Shown here one piece after another: positions 7,287 to 13,260 of a stretch of 15,549 nt of DNA (position 1 is the stretch's first letter; each line of letters starts with the position of its first letter). Both the position numbers and the translations under genes were made by a program. Where the stretch lies: positions 1 through 15,549 of the forward strand of contig WQSV01000016.1 in the NCBI GenBank assembly GCA_009787685.1, written 5' to 3'. Source of the DNA: Bacillota bacterium. GTDB lineage: Bacteria > Bacillota > Clostridia > Christensenellales > Pumilibacteraceae. The notes beneath the pieces were generated by a model. It saw only the letters and a list, made by a program, of their open reading frames with translations. It searched no databases and was not told the DNA's origin.

Positions 7287-7373
7287 ATGTTAAACGAATA
7301 CGGTATTCCTGTTGCCACTAAGATTGAAGAATTTTCTAATTCGTGTTATATTGAGTGGCAGATAGGCTTATGA
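7287..7373 (+). pseudogene. Short frame, possibly the detached 5' end of the gene at 7401
   Basis: A 28-codon frame starting at ATG (7287) and rich in ordinary protein-like residues (KIEEFSNSCYIEWQIGL). It is in the same frame as the gene at 7401 but is separated from it by TGA (7371) and TAA (7383). The +1 frame between them reads AYDVLTKDTISF and is also protein-like, so two small frameshifts would join everything. It could equally be chance or a leader peptide. AAAAGG lies only 3 nt before the ATG, a poor ribosome site. Confidence 0.25.
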
Positions 7374-7402
7374 TGTCTTGACTAAAGACACGATAAGCTT
7401 TT
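7366..7402 (+). terminator. Terminator-like hairpin downstream of rocD
   Basis: GCTTAT (7366-7371) pairs with ATAAGC (7393-7398), and TGTCTT (7374-7379) pairs with AAGACA (7385-7390). A 2x2 internal loop lies between the stems and the apical loop is 5 nt. Only four T residues follow, so termination would be weak. It overlaps the apparent start of the next gene. Confidence 0.4.
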
Positions 7403-7952
7403 GCTGACAAGGTTTGATGAGAAAAGATTTATTGGGGCAAATGGCAACGAAAAAGCACTATATGAATTATCGAAATACATAAAGATATTTTTTGATTGGG
7501 GGTTGGTTAAAGATAGTGATTTAAATGAAATTAAAAGATATTGCGAATCAATCAAAGAAGAAGATTTCATTGAAAACCACAAAGATTTAAAGATTCTTAG
7601 GCAAAATTTTGAGGACAAGAAAATTAATGGGTTTGATTTTTTGTTCACAAGAGTTATGTATCCGTTGTTAGTTTATAAAGTTGGAAAATTTGAGATAATA
7701 TCTGAAATTATAATAAAAGAAAAACAAAGAGCGCGTGGAATTATGCCGATGTTATATTTATGTTTTCCAATAACAGAGTTGGATAATGGTTTAAACTACA
7801 TAGGAAGAGTGGCAAAAACAAAAGAATTAGGAACTTTCACAATAGACAAAAACAATATTAGTGTCTTTATGCAGATTCTTAAATTATTTGGAATTTTGTC
7901 TAAAGCGCATAATCATGATGTTCAAGAAATAATCGCATGTATTAAAAAATAA
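7401..7952 (+). CDS. Unrecognised protein, start uncertain, possibly 5'-truncated
   Basis: A 183-codon open frame whose only upstream-most start is TTG at 7401, with no ribosome site and lying in the tail of a terminator-like hairpin. The first internal ATG is far inside, near 7655. The product is soluble, Lys/Ile/Glu/Phe-rich (ALYELSKYIKIFFDWG, LKILRQNFEDKKINGFDFL) and apparently helical, with no membrane segment, signal or catalytic motif I can name. Its codon use is more AT-rich than that of rocD or tnaA on either side, which fits a foreign or decaying gene. Upstream frames suggest it may be the 3' part of a longer gene broken by frameshifts. It ends 39 nt before tnaA and could be co-transcribed with it. 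Function unknown. Confidence 0.5.
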   Translation: MLTRFDEKRFIGANGNEKALYELSKYIKIFFDWGLVKDSDLNEIKRYCESIKEEDFIENHKDLKILRQNFEDKKINGFDFLFTRVMYPLLVYKVGKFEIISEIIIKEKQRARGIMPMLYLCFPITELDNGLNYIGRVAKTKELGTFTIDKNNISVFMQILKLFGILSKAHNHDVQEIIACIKK

Positions 7953-7991
7953 CAAACAACAATAAACCTTAAATCACAAGGAGAAAAATTA

Positions 7992-9371
7992 ATGATGAAG
8001 AGAACTTATATTGCTGAACCTTTCAGAATCAAAAGCGTTGAGCCAATAAAAATGACAACAAAAGCGGAGAGGAAGAAGTTGATTAAAGAAGCAGACTACA
8101 ATCTTTTTGCTCTTGATAGCGAGGCGGTCTATATTGACCTTCTCACCGACAGTGGAACGGGTGCGATGAGTTTGCACCAATGGGCTGGAGTCATGGAAGG
8201 TGACGAAGCTTATGCTGGAGCAAGGGGATATCGCAAACTAATTAAGAACGCAAAAGAAATTTTTGGTTTTGAATTTATTCAACCTGTCCATCAAGGAAGA
8301 GCGGCTGAAAAAGTTTTGTTGCCAATTCTTTTAAAAGAAGGCAAATTCGCTATTTCAAACATGCACTTTGACACAACGCGTGCTCATGTTGAAATCGCGG
8401 GAGCAAGAGCGATTGACTGCGTTGTTCCCGAAGCTCTCGACACAACGAGTAAGTTTGACTTCAAAGGCAACATGGACAATGCAAGACTCGAGCAATACAT
8501 ATCAGAACTTGGCAAAGAAAACATCGGTGTTATTATCATCACAGTGACCAACAACTCAGCTGGAGGGCAACCTGTCTCGATGCAAAACATTCGAGAAACC
8601 CATGCCATAGCGCGTAAAAACGGCATACCAGTTCTAATCGATGCCGCAAGATGTTTTGAAAACGCGTTTTTCATCAAAGAAAGAGAAGCGGAGTTTCACA
8701 AAAAATCACTCAAAGATATAGTTGTCGAAATGTTTTCATATGGTGATTTTTTCACTATGAGTGCAAAAAAAGATGCCATTGTTAACATGGGAGGACTGCT
8801 TGGGGCAAGAGACAAAAAAGTGTTTGAGGTCATCAAACAACGTTGTATTTCTTTTGAAGGTTTTGTCACATATGGCGGTCTCAGTGGGCGTGATTTGGAG
8901 GCTCTTGCAATTGGATTGTTTGAAGGAATAGACGAAGATTTTCTCAGATACCGTGTTGGACAAATGCAATACATTGGAGCAAAGCTTGAAGAAGCGGGTG
9001 TCGCATATCAGTCTCCAGCGGGCGGACACGCAATATTTGTCGACGCTCAAAAAATGCTTCCACATATTCCATATAACGAATTCCCAGCCCAAAGCCTTGC
9101 CGTCGAACTTTATATTGAAGCAGGAATTAGAGGGTGTGACATTGGGTCATACATGCTTGGAAACAATCCAGACACGCTTGAGCAGCTAAAAGCAGATTTT
9201 GAATTCACGCGTCTTGCTGTTCCAAGAAGGGTCTACACTCAAGCTCACCTTGATGTCATTGTCGATGCTTTGATCGAAATTAAAAAACGTGCTTCAAAAA
9301 TTAAAGGCTACAAAATCATTGAAGAACCACCAATCCTAAGACACTTTTCAGCAAAACTAGCACCACTTTAA
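7992..9371 (+). CDS. tnaA: Tryptophanase (tryptophan indole-lyase)
   Basis: A 459-residue PLP beta-eliminating lyase, expected to split tryptophan into indole, pyruvate and ammonia in the cytoplasm. The match runs full length (AEPFRIKSVEP, DLLTDSGTGAMS, GDEAYAG, HQGRAAE, NSAGGQPVS, AGGHAIFVDA, LRHFSAKL). The Schiff-base lysine lies in MSAKKDA (Lys259/Lys260). The close relative tyrosine phenol-lyase has Thr and Arg at two specificity positions. Here they are Asp127 (FDTT) and Ile384 (DIGS), as in tryptophanases, so I call tryptophanase. The start at 7992 (ATG ATG) follows AAGGAG (7978-7983). There is no obvious Trp-containing leader peptide directly upstream and no Trp permease gene beside it. 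A structured region and a GTPase gene follow. Confidence 0.93.
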   Translation: MMKRTYIAEPFRIKSVEPIKMTTKAERKKLIKEADYNLFALDSEAVYIDLLTDSGTGAMSLHQWAGVMEGDEAYAGARGYRKLIKNAKEIFGFEFIQPVHQGRAAEKVLLPILLKEGKFAISNMHFDTTRAHVEIAGARAIDCVVPEALDTTSKFDFKGNMDNARLEQYISELGKENIGVIIITVTNNSAGGQPVSMQNIRETHAIARKNGIPVLIDAARCFENAFFIKEREAEFHKKSLKDIVVEMFSYGDFFTMSAKKDAIVNMGGLLGARDKKVFEVIKQRCISFEGFVTYGGLSGRDLEALAIGLFEGIDEDFLRYRVGQMQYIGAKLEEAGVAYQSPAGGHAIFVDAQKMLPHIPYNEFPAQSLAVELYIEAGIRGCDIGSYMLGNNPDTLEQLKADFEFTRLAVPRRVYTQAHLDVIVDALIEIKKRASKIKGYKIIEEPPILRHFSAKLAPL

Positions 9372-9394
9372 AATTGAAAATTTGCGATTGATAA

Positions 9395-9470
9395 GGGTCT
9401 TTGACCCCTTTGAGGGAGACTTTTTTACTATTATTAACTTCTTCGACAGAACAGTCGAAGACTGTTGACA
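9395..9470. repeat. Dispersed copy of the mini-hairpin element
   Basis: GGGTC-TTT-GACCC (9395-9407), a spacer of about 40 nt ending in TTCGACA, then AACAGTC-GAA-GACTGTT (9450-9466), which runs straight into TTGACA (9465-9470). The architecture equals that at 3767-3840. The stem matches the CAGTC stem of the array at 160-172 but is two base pairs longer. Confidence 0.75.
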
Positions 9471-9492
9471 ATTGAAGATTGAATTTTAAATT
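9465..9492 (+). promoter_or_regulatory. Possible weak promoter starting in the repeat
   Basis: TTGACA (9465-9470) at the end of the hairpin is followed, after 16 nt, by TAAATT (9487-9492), a 4/6 match to the -10 consensus. This is weaker than the repeat-borne promoters at 466 and 3835. Confidence 0.3.
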
Positions 9493-9547
9493 AAAGTTGA
9501 TATTAAGTTGCAAACTGTAAATTGTAAATTTTAAAACCTAGTAGCGG

Positions 9548-9645
9548 GACTTGAAATAGTGCGTTGTTGCGAATTATCATGTGGACGGGAGAGTGGACAT
9601 TTTTAGATGTTGGCCACAAACTGCTCTCCCATGACCATTCAAGTC
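9548..9645 (+). ncRNA. Candidate structured RNA leader upstream of the GTPase gene
   Basis: The element has nested complementary segments. Outer GACTTGAA (9548-9555) pairs with TTCAAGTC (9638-9645); TCAT (9577-9580) with ATGA (9631-9634); GGGAGAG (9587-9593) with CTCTCCC (9624-9630); TGG (9594-9596) with CCA (9614-9616); and ACAT (9597-9600) with ATGT (9607-9610). About 26 base pairs lie in one nested fold with bulges. No T-tract follows, so it is not a terminator. It resembles no riboswitch class I could recall. It lies 45 nt before the start of the GTPase gene, and the region 9372-9690 has no gene. A TATAAA at 9656-9661 could be a -10 box of a promoter downstream of the element, in which case it would not be in the GTPase mRNA. 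Confidence 0.4.
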
Positions 9646-9690
9646 AAAGAATTAATATAAAAAAAACATCAAAAAAGGAGAAACAAAATT

Positions 9691-11028
9691 ATGAAAAAAA
9701 GAAATGTTATCATCATCGGAGCAGCGGGAAGGGATTTTCACAACTTCAACACCTTTTTCCGTGACAATGAGCAATACAATGTTGTTGCTTTCACAGCCGC
9801 TCAAATTCCTGACATCGCTGGAAGAAAGTATCCAGCGTCACTTGCAGGAAAATTTTATCCAAAAGGTATTCCAATTTTGGAACAATCTGAACTTGTGAAG
9901 CTAATCAAAGACTTTGATGTTGATGAATGCGTATTTTCTTATAGCGACATTTCCTATAATGAGGTTATGAGCATTGGAGCAATTGTCAATGCCGCTGGCG
10001 CTGATTTTAACTTCATGGGACACAAGTATACTGCATTAAAAAGCACCAAACCAGTTATCGCAATTGGAGCAGTCAGAACGGGTTGCGGAAAAAGTCAAAC
10101 AACAAGACGTGTTATTGACGCTCTTGCAAAACAGGGATTGAAAGCGGTTGCAATTCGTCATCCAATGCCATATGGTGATTTGGAAGCACAAAAAGTTCAA
10201 CGATTTGCTGAAATCGGTGATCTTAAAAAACACAAATGCACCATTGAAGAAATGGAAGAATATGAGCCTCACATCGTTGCGGGCAATGTCATCTATTCTG
10301 GAGTTGACTATGAAGCGATTTTGAGAGAAGCTGAAAAAGATCCGAAAGGTTGCGACGTCATTCTTTGGGATGGCGGAAACAACGACTTCTCATTCGTTCA
10401 ACCAGACCTTATGGTGACTGTTGTTGATCCTCACAGACCGGGGCATGAAATTGAATACTACCCGGGGGAAGTAACACTTCGTCTTGCTGATGTTGTCGTC
10501 ATCAACAAAATGGACAGCGCGGATTTTGCTGGAGTTCAGCAAGTTCGTCAAAACATCAACAAAGTCAATCCAAAAGCAATTGTTATTGATGCCGCATCCC
10601 CATTATCAGTCACGAACCCAGAAAACATAAAAGGCAAACGCGTTCTAGTCATTGAAGACGGGCCAACAATGACACATGGAAACATGACAATCGGAGCGGG
10701 TGTTGTTGCCGCTCACAGATTTGGTGCGGGCGAGTTTGTTGATCCAAGACAGTATGCTGTTGGGAAGTTGAAAGAAACATTTGAAACATATCCAGATATT
10801 GGCGCGCTTTTGCCAGCAATGGGCTATGGCGAGCAACAAATCAAAGACTTGCAAGCAACAATCGACAAAACACCATGCGATACTGTTGTTATTGCAACTC
10901 CAATTGACCTCCAACGCATAGTCAAAATCAACAAGCCAGTTTCGCGCGTTGAATACTCTCTCCAAGAAATTGGATATCCAAACTTTGACACAGTCCTCGC
11001 AGATTTTGTCAAAAAAATCAAAAAATAG
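9691..11028 (+). CDS. Cyclic 2,3-diphosphoglycerate synthetase-like GTPase (COG2403-type)
   Basis: A 445-residue soluble protein. An N-terminal Rossmann-like part (NVIIIGAAGRDFHNF, about 1-115) precedes a SIMIBI-type P-loop GAVRTGCGKS (126-135), WDGGNND (227-232) in the Walker B/G3 position, VVDPHRPGHE, and NKMD (272-275), the guanine-specificity motif. This order and length fit the COG2403 predicted GTPases related to archaeal cyclic 2,3-diphosphoglycerate synthetase. In bacteria the actual reaction is uncertain, and annotation by that name may be wrong. The ATG follows GGAG (9677-9680) with good spacing; a terminator closes the gene. It sits behind tnaA after a 319-nt gap with a repeat and a possible RNA element. 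A link to amino-acid fermentation is only contextual. Confidence 0.8.
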   Translation: MKKRNVIIIGAAGRDFHNFNTFFRDNEQYNVVAFTAAQIPDIAGRKYPASLAGKFYPKGIPILEQSELVKLIKDFDVDECVFSYSDISYNEVMSIGAIVNAAGADFNFMGHKYTALKSTKPVIAIGAVRTGCGKSQTTRRVIDALAKQGLKAVAIRHPMPYGDLEAQKVQRFAEIGDLKKHKCTIEEMEEYEPHIVAGNVIYSGVDYEAILREAEKDPKGCDVILWDGGNNDFSFVQPDLMVTVVDPHRPGHEIEYYPGEVTLRLADVVVINKMDSADFAGVQQVRQNINKVNPKAIVIDAASPLSVTNPENIKGKRVLVIEDGPTMTHGNMTIGAGVVAAHRFGAGEFVDPRQYAVGKLKETFETYPDIGALLPAMGYGEQQIKDLQATIDKTPCDTVVIATPIDLQRIVKINKPVSRVEYSLQEIGYPNFDTVLADFVKKIKK

Positions 11029-11052
11029 GCTTTAATCAAATATAATTTAAAC

Positions 11053-11088
11053 AAAAAATCATCGTTTTTTTATGACGGTGATTTTTTT
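11053..11088 (+). terminator. Intrinsic terminator of the GTPase gene
   Basis: AAAAAATCATCG (11053-11064) pairs with CGGTGATTTTTT (from 11076, with one G.T pair), with a T-rich loop and a run of seven T at 11082-11088. It lies 25 nt after the stop codon. Confidence 0.75.
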
Positions 11089-11176
11089 GTTGTTCTGCAA
11101 TATTATCAGTCAGCATTGCAATTGCAGTGGTCTTATTACTCATTTTATTGAACCAGCAAAACCCGTTCATAATTGG

Positions 11177-11205
11177 TTGACTCAATGTCATTTTTATGCT
11201 AAAAT
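11177..11205 (+). promoter_or_regulatory. Promoter for fabK, extended -10
   Basis: TTGACT (11177-11182), a 17-nt spacer and TAAAAT (11200-11205), with TG at 11197-11198 giving an extended -10. Only 8 nt separate the -10 box from the ATG, so the mRNA should start within about 3 nt of the start codon and be leaderless or nearly so. Confidence 0.7.
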
Positions 11206-11213
11206 AAGTTATT

Positions 11214-12167
11214 ATGAAAAAAGATATCTTCAAAAACAACTCAGTTTGCAAACTATTAGGAATTAAATACCCGATTTTTCAAGGGGCTATGGCTTGGATT
11301 TCAGATGCAGAATTGGCATCAGCAGTTTCTAATGCGGGTGGACTCGGCATAATTGCTGGAATGAATTCAAGTGCAGAACAGCTTAAAAAAGAAATTGAGA
11401 AGGCAAGAACGTTGACGAAAAATCCTTTTGCTGTTAACATTATGCTCGCATCTCCTCATGCAGAAGAGGTGGCAAAACTTGTTATTGAGATGAAAGTTGA
11501 AGTCATCACAACGGGTGCTGGTAATCCACTCAAATACATGAAAGACTGGATTAGTGCAGGAATAAAAGTTATTCCTCTTGTTCCAAGTGTGTCGTTTGCG
11601 CGCCTTGTTGAACGTGCGGGGGCTCATGCTGTTGTTTGCGAAGGTTGCGAAGCTGGCGGACATATTGGGGAATTGACAACAATGGTTCTTGTTCCTCAAA
11701 TAGTTGATGCAGTTTCAATACCAGTTATCGCCGCTGGAGGTATTGCTGACGGAAGGGGAGTCGCAGCCGCGTTTGCATTGGGCGCTCAAGGCGTCCAAGT
11801 TGGAACTCGCTTCCTCGTTGCAAAAGAGTGCAACATTCATCAAAACTACAAAGATCTTGTCATCAAAGCAAAAGACATTGAGACAATGGTCACAGGTCGC
11901 AGAACTGGTCATCCGGTTCGACTTTTTAAATCTGGATTTGCAAGAGAGTTTGCGAAACTAGAAAGTGATCTAAGCGTCACTGATGAAGAAATTTTTAAAA
12001 TGGGTGGGGGCGCGCTTCGAAAAGCGGCTCAAGATGGTGACCTTGTTAACGGAAGTTTCATGGCTGGTCAAATTGCGGGGCTTGTTTCAAAAGAGCAAGC
12101 ATCAAAAGAAATAATAGTTGAGCTTTTTGAAGAATATTCAAAAATAGTCTTGCCACACCAAAGTTAA
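11214..12167 (+). CDS. fabK: Enoyl-[acyl-carrier-protein] reductase II (FMN-dependent)
   Basis: A 317-residue TIM-barrel flavoprotein that carries out the last reduction of each fatty-acid elongation cycle, using NAD(P)H and FMN. YPIFQGAMAWISDAELA, NAGGLGIIAG, NPFAVNIML, TTGAGNP, IPVIAAGGIADGRG and GVQVGTRF follow FabK rather than the related nitronate monooxygenases. EGCEAGGHIGELTT carries His150 at the conserved active-site position. The C-terminal GSFMAGQIAGLVSKE is also FabK-like. Length is normal. The gene has its own promoter and terminator and no other fab gene nearby, which is unusual since fabK normally lies in the fab cluster. There is no Shine-Dalgarno sequence; the start follows from the promoter position and the N-terminal alignment. 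The remaining alternative is a 2-nitropropane dioxygenase-family enzyme. Confidence 0.88.
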   Translation: MKKDIFKNNSVCKLLGIKYPIFQGAMAWISDAELASAVSNAGGLGIIAGMNSSAEQLKKEIEKARTLTKNPFAVNIMLASPHAEEVAKLVIEMKVEVITTGAGNPLKYMKDWISAGIKVIPLVPSVSFARLVERAGAHAVVCEGCEAGGHIGELTTMVLVPQIVDAVSIPVIAAGGIADGRGVAAAFALGAQGVQVGTRFLVAKECNIHQNYKDLVIKAKDIETMVTGRRTGHPVRLFKSGFAREFAKLESDLSVTDEEIFKMGGGALRKAAQDGDLVNGSFMAGQIAGLVSKEQASKEIIVELFEEYSKIVLPHQS

Positions 12168-12189
12168 CAACAAAATTGAAGTCAACAAG

Positions 12190-12228
12190 AAAAATCACGA
12201 TGTCTGTCATGCCTACATCGTGATTTTT
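12190..12228 (+). terminator. Intrinsic terminator of fabK
   Basis: A perfect 14-bp stem, AAAAATCACGATGT (12190-12203) with ACATCGTGATTTTT (12215-12228), and an 11-nt loop. The A-run before and T-run after the stem make it potentially bidirectional. Confidence 0.85.
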
Positions 12229-12260
12229 AGTTTTTTGCGCAAAATCACGCATTATTTCAC

Positions 12261-12289
12261 TTGCGTTTTTCAAAATTTTGTGCTATATT
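12261..12289 (+). promoter_or_regulatory. Promoter for tRNA-Ser, extended -10
   Basis: TTGCGT (12261-12266), a 17-nt spacer and TATATT (12284-12289), preceded by TGC. The predicted start near 12296 leaves about 3 nt of 5' leader before the tRNA. Confidence 0.7.
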
Positions 12290-12298
12290 AATTAATAT

Positions 12299-12386
12299 GG
12301 ATAGATGGTCGAGTGGTCTAAGGCACACGCTTGGAAAGCGTGCAACGTGAAAGCGTTCGGAGGTTCAAATCCTCTTCTATCCGCCA
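12299..12386 (+). tRNA. tRNA-Ser (anticodon GGA)
   Basis: An 88-nt class-II tRNA. The acceptor stem is GGATAGA (12299-12305) with TCTATCC (12376-12382), discriminator G12383 and an encoded CCA (12384-12386). The anticodon stem-loop CACGCTTGGAAAGCGTG carries GGA, which reads UCC and UCU. A long variable arm (CAACGTGAAAGCGTTCG) follows, as expected for serine. The T-loop GGTTCAAATCC is intact. Confidence 0.97.
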
Positions 12387-12391
12387 AAATC

Positions 12392-12428
12392 GCCCGAACA
12401 AAATCTTAGTTTTGTTCGGGCTTTTTTT
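12392..12428 (+). terminator. Intrinsic terminator of tRNA-Ser
   Basis: A 12-bp perfect stem, GCCCGAACAAAA (12392-12403) with TTTTGTTCGGGC (12410-12421), a 6-nt loop and seven T. It begins 5 nt after the CCA end. Confidence 0.93.
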
Positions 12429-12449
12429 CTAAAAAAGACATCTCTACAG

Positions 12450-12478
12450 TTGCGGAAAAGGGAAAATTGTTGTAAAAT
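12450..12478 (+). promoter_or_regulatory. Promoter for the small lipoprotein gene, leaderless layout
   Basis: TTGCGG (12450-12455), a 17-nt spacer and TAAAAT (12473-12478), with TG at 12471-12472 directly upstream. Exactly 6 nt lie between the -10 box and the ATG at 12485, and no ribosome site is present. Confidence 0.65.
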
Positions 12479-12484
12479 AAGAAA

Positions 12485-12907
12485 ATGAAAAAGTTCATTG
12501 CTAGTGTAAGCTTTTCAGTTTTATGCATTTTGCCGATGCTGTTTTTTGTTGGGTGCAGTGATAGGGTTAATTATAGAGGGCAAAGTGAACCACCAACAAA
12601 CCTGCAACAAACTGCTACGCATATAACTTGGGAACATGAAACTAGGGCGAGTAGCGTTGGCATAGGTTTTAGTTTTTGGCAACAGTACGCACTTTACAGA
12701 AATGGTGTGAGAACTAATATTAGTTTTGGTGAAAATAGAAGTCGCACGCCGTTAGAATTCCCGCTAGGAAACTGGGAAGAAGGTGATAACATTCAAATCA
12801 GAGCATTAGAGTTTAGTGCAGAACGACAATTTCTCATAAGAGGTTTCCGCTATTCTGAATCAGAACTTAGCGAGCCGTTGACTTTTACTTTAGTAACAGA
12901 GGAGTGA
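12485..12907 (+). CDS. Small lipoprotein with one Fn3-like domain
   Basis: A 140-residue protein with a clear lipoprotein signal: MKK, a hydrophobic run at about 5-22, and lipobox FVGC with Cys24. The mature part is a single beta-rich domain of about 110 residues. It has the fibronectin-III-like pattern PPTNLQQTATHITWEHE, YALYRNGV, NIQIRALEF and FRYSESELSEPLTF. That plan resembles the N-terminal segment of the large lipoprotein at 519 but lacks its long helical tail. It should be anchored outside the membrane. The gene is monocistronic, lying between the tRNA terminator and a terminator at 13162. The start is given by the signal peptide and a promoter 6 nt upstream. Function unknown; a binding or adhesion role is only a guess. 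Confidence 0.82.
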   Translation: MKKFIASVSFSVLCILPMLFFVGCSDRVNYRGQSEPPTNLQQTATHITWEHETRASSVGIGFSFWQQYALYRNGVRTNISFGENRSRTPLEFPLGNWEEGDNIQIRALEFSAERQFLIRGFRYSESELSEPLTFTLVTEE

Positions 12908-13161
12908 TTCAACTGAAATCACAAAAAAACACGAAAGCACCTGTGGGTTTTTTCATAAAGTTTGATTTACGCAAATTCAAAAACTACAATCGCAAAATTA
13001 TAAGACAAAATCAAAGACAACCGCAAAATAAAAACAAGGAGAGAAATATAAAAAAACAGACCGCACTTTCACAGAGAAAATTAAGAAACTACTTTTTTTC
13101 TAATGATTACAGTCTTTAAAGGCTTTTGTTGGGCAATGTTGGAGTGTTTTTCGCTCAAAAG
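12908..13161. other. A-rich intergenic stretch with no convincing gene
   Basis: Between the small lipoprotein gene and its likely terminator. A basic, low-complexity 71-codon frame starts at GTG 12904, overlapping the upstream stop codon (GTGA), but it has no properly spaced ribosome site and is made of A-rich codons. An AAGGAG at 13036 is not followed by a start codon. A weak A/T-paired hairpin at about 12925-12953 ends in six T. I see no RNA gene. Confidence 0.4.
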
Positions 13162-13190
13162 CAGATACGATTTTTCGTGTCTGTTTTTTT
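13162..13190 (+). terminator. Intrinsic terminator downstream of the small lipoprotein gene
   Basis: CAGATACGA (13162-13170) pairs with TCGTGTCTG (13175-13183) with one G.T pair and a TTTT loop, followed by seven T. Confidence 0.85.
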
Positions 13191-13225
13191 AACCGAATCT
13201 TAATGATTAATTTTGTCGGTTTTTA

Positions 13226-13254
13226 TTGACTTTTGGCGAAGTTTGTGGTATCAT
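13226..13254 (+). promoter_or_regulatory. Promoter for the second radical SAM gene, leaderless layout
   Basis: TTGACT (13226-13231), a 17-nt spacer and TATCAT (13249-13254). The ATG at 13261 is exactly 6 nt downstream. The reading frame is open upstream to 13213, but that segment is the promoter itself, so the real start is 13261 or slightly later. Confidence 0.72.
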
Positions 13255-13260
13255 GATTTT

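Noticed and set aside
12904..13119. 71-codon GTG-start frame overlapping the stop of the small lipoprotein gene
   Set aside because: Low-complexity Lys/Asn/Gln/Arg composition from A-rich DNA, no properly placed ribosome site and no recognisable domain. The GTGA overlap leaves a small chance that it is coupled and real.
13213..13260. Longer N-terminus for the second radical SAM protein (start at 13213)
   Set aside because: The 16 extra codons lie over the -35 and -10 boxes, and the family-like sequence begins after 13261.
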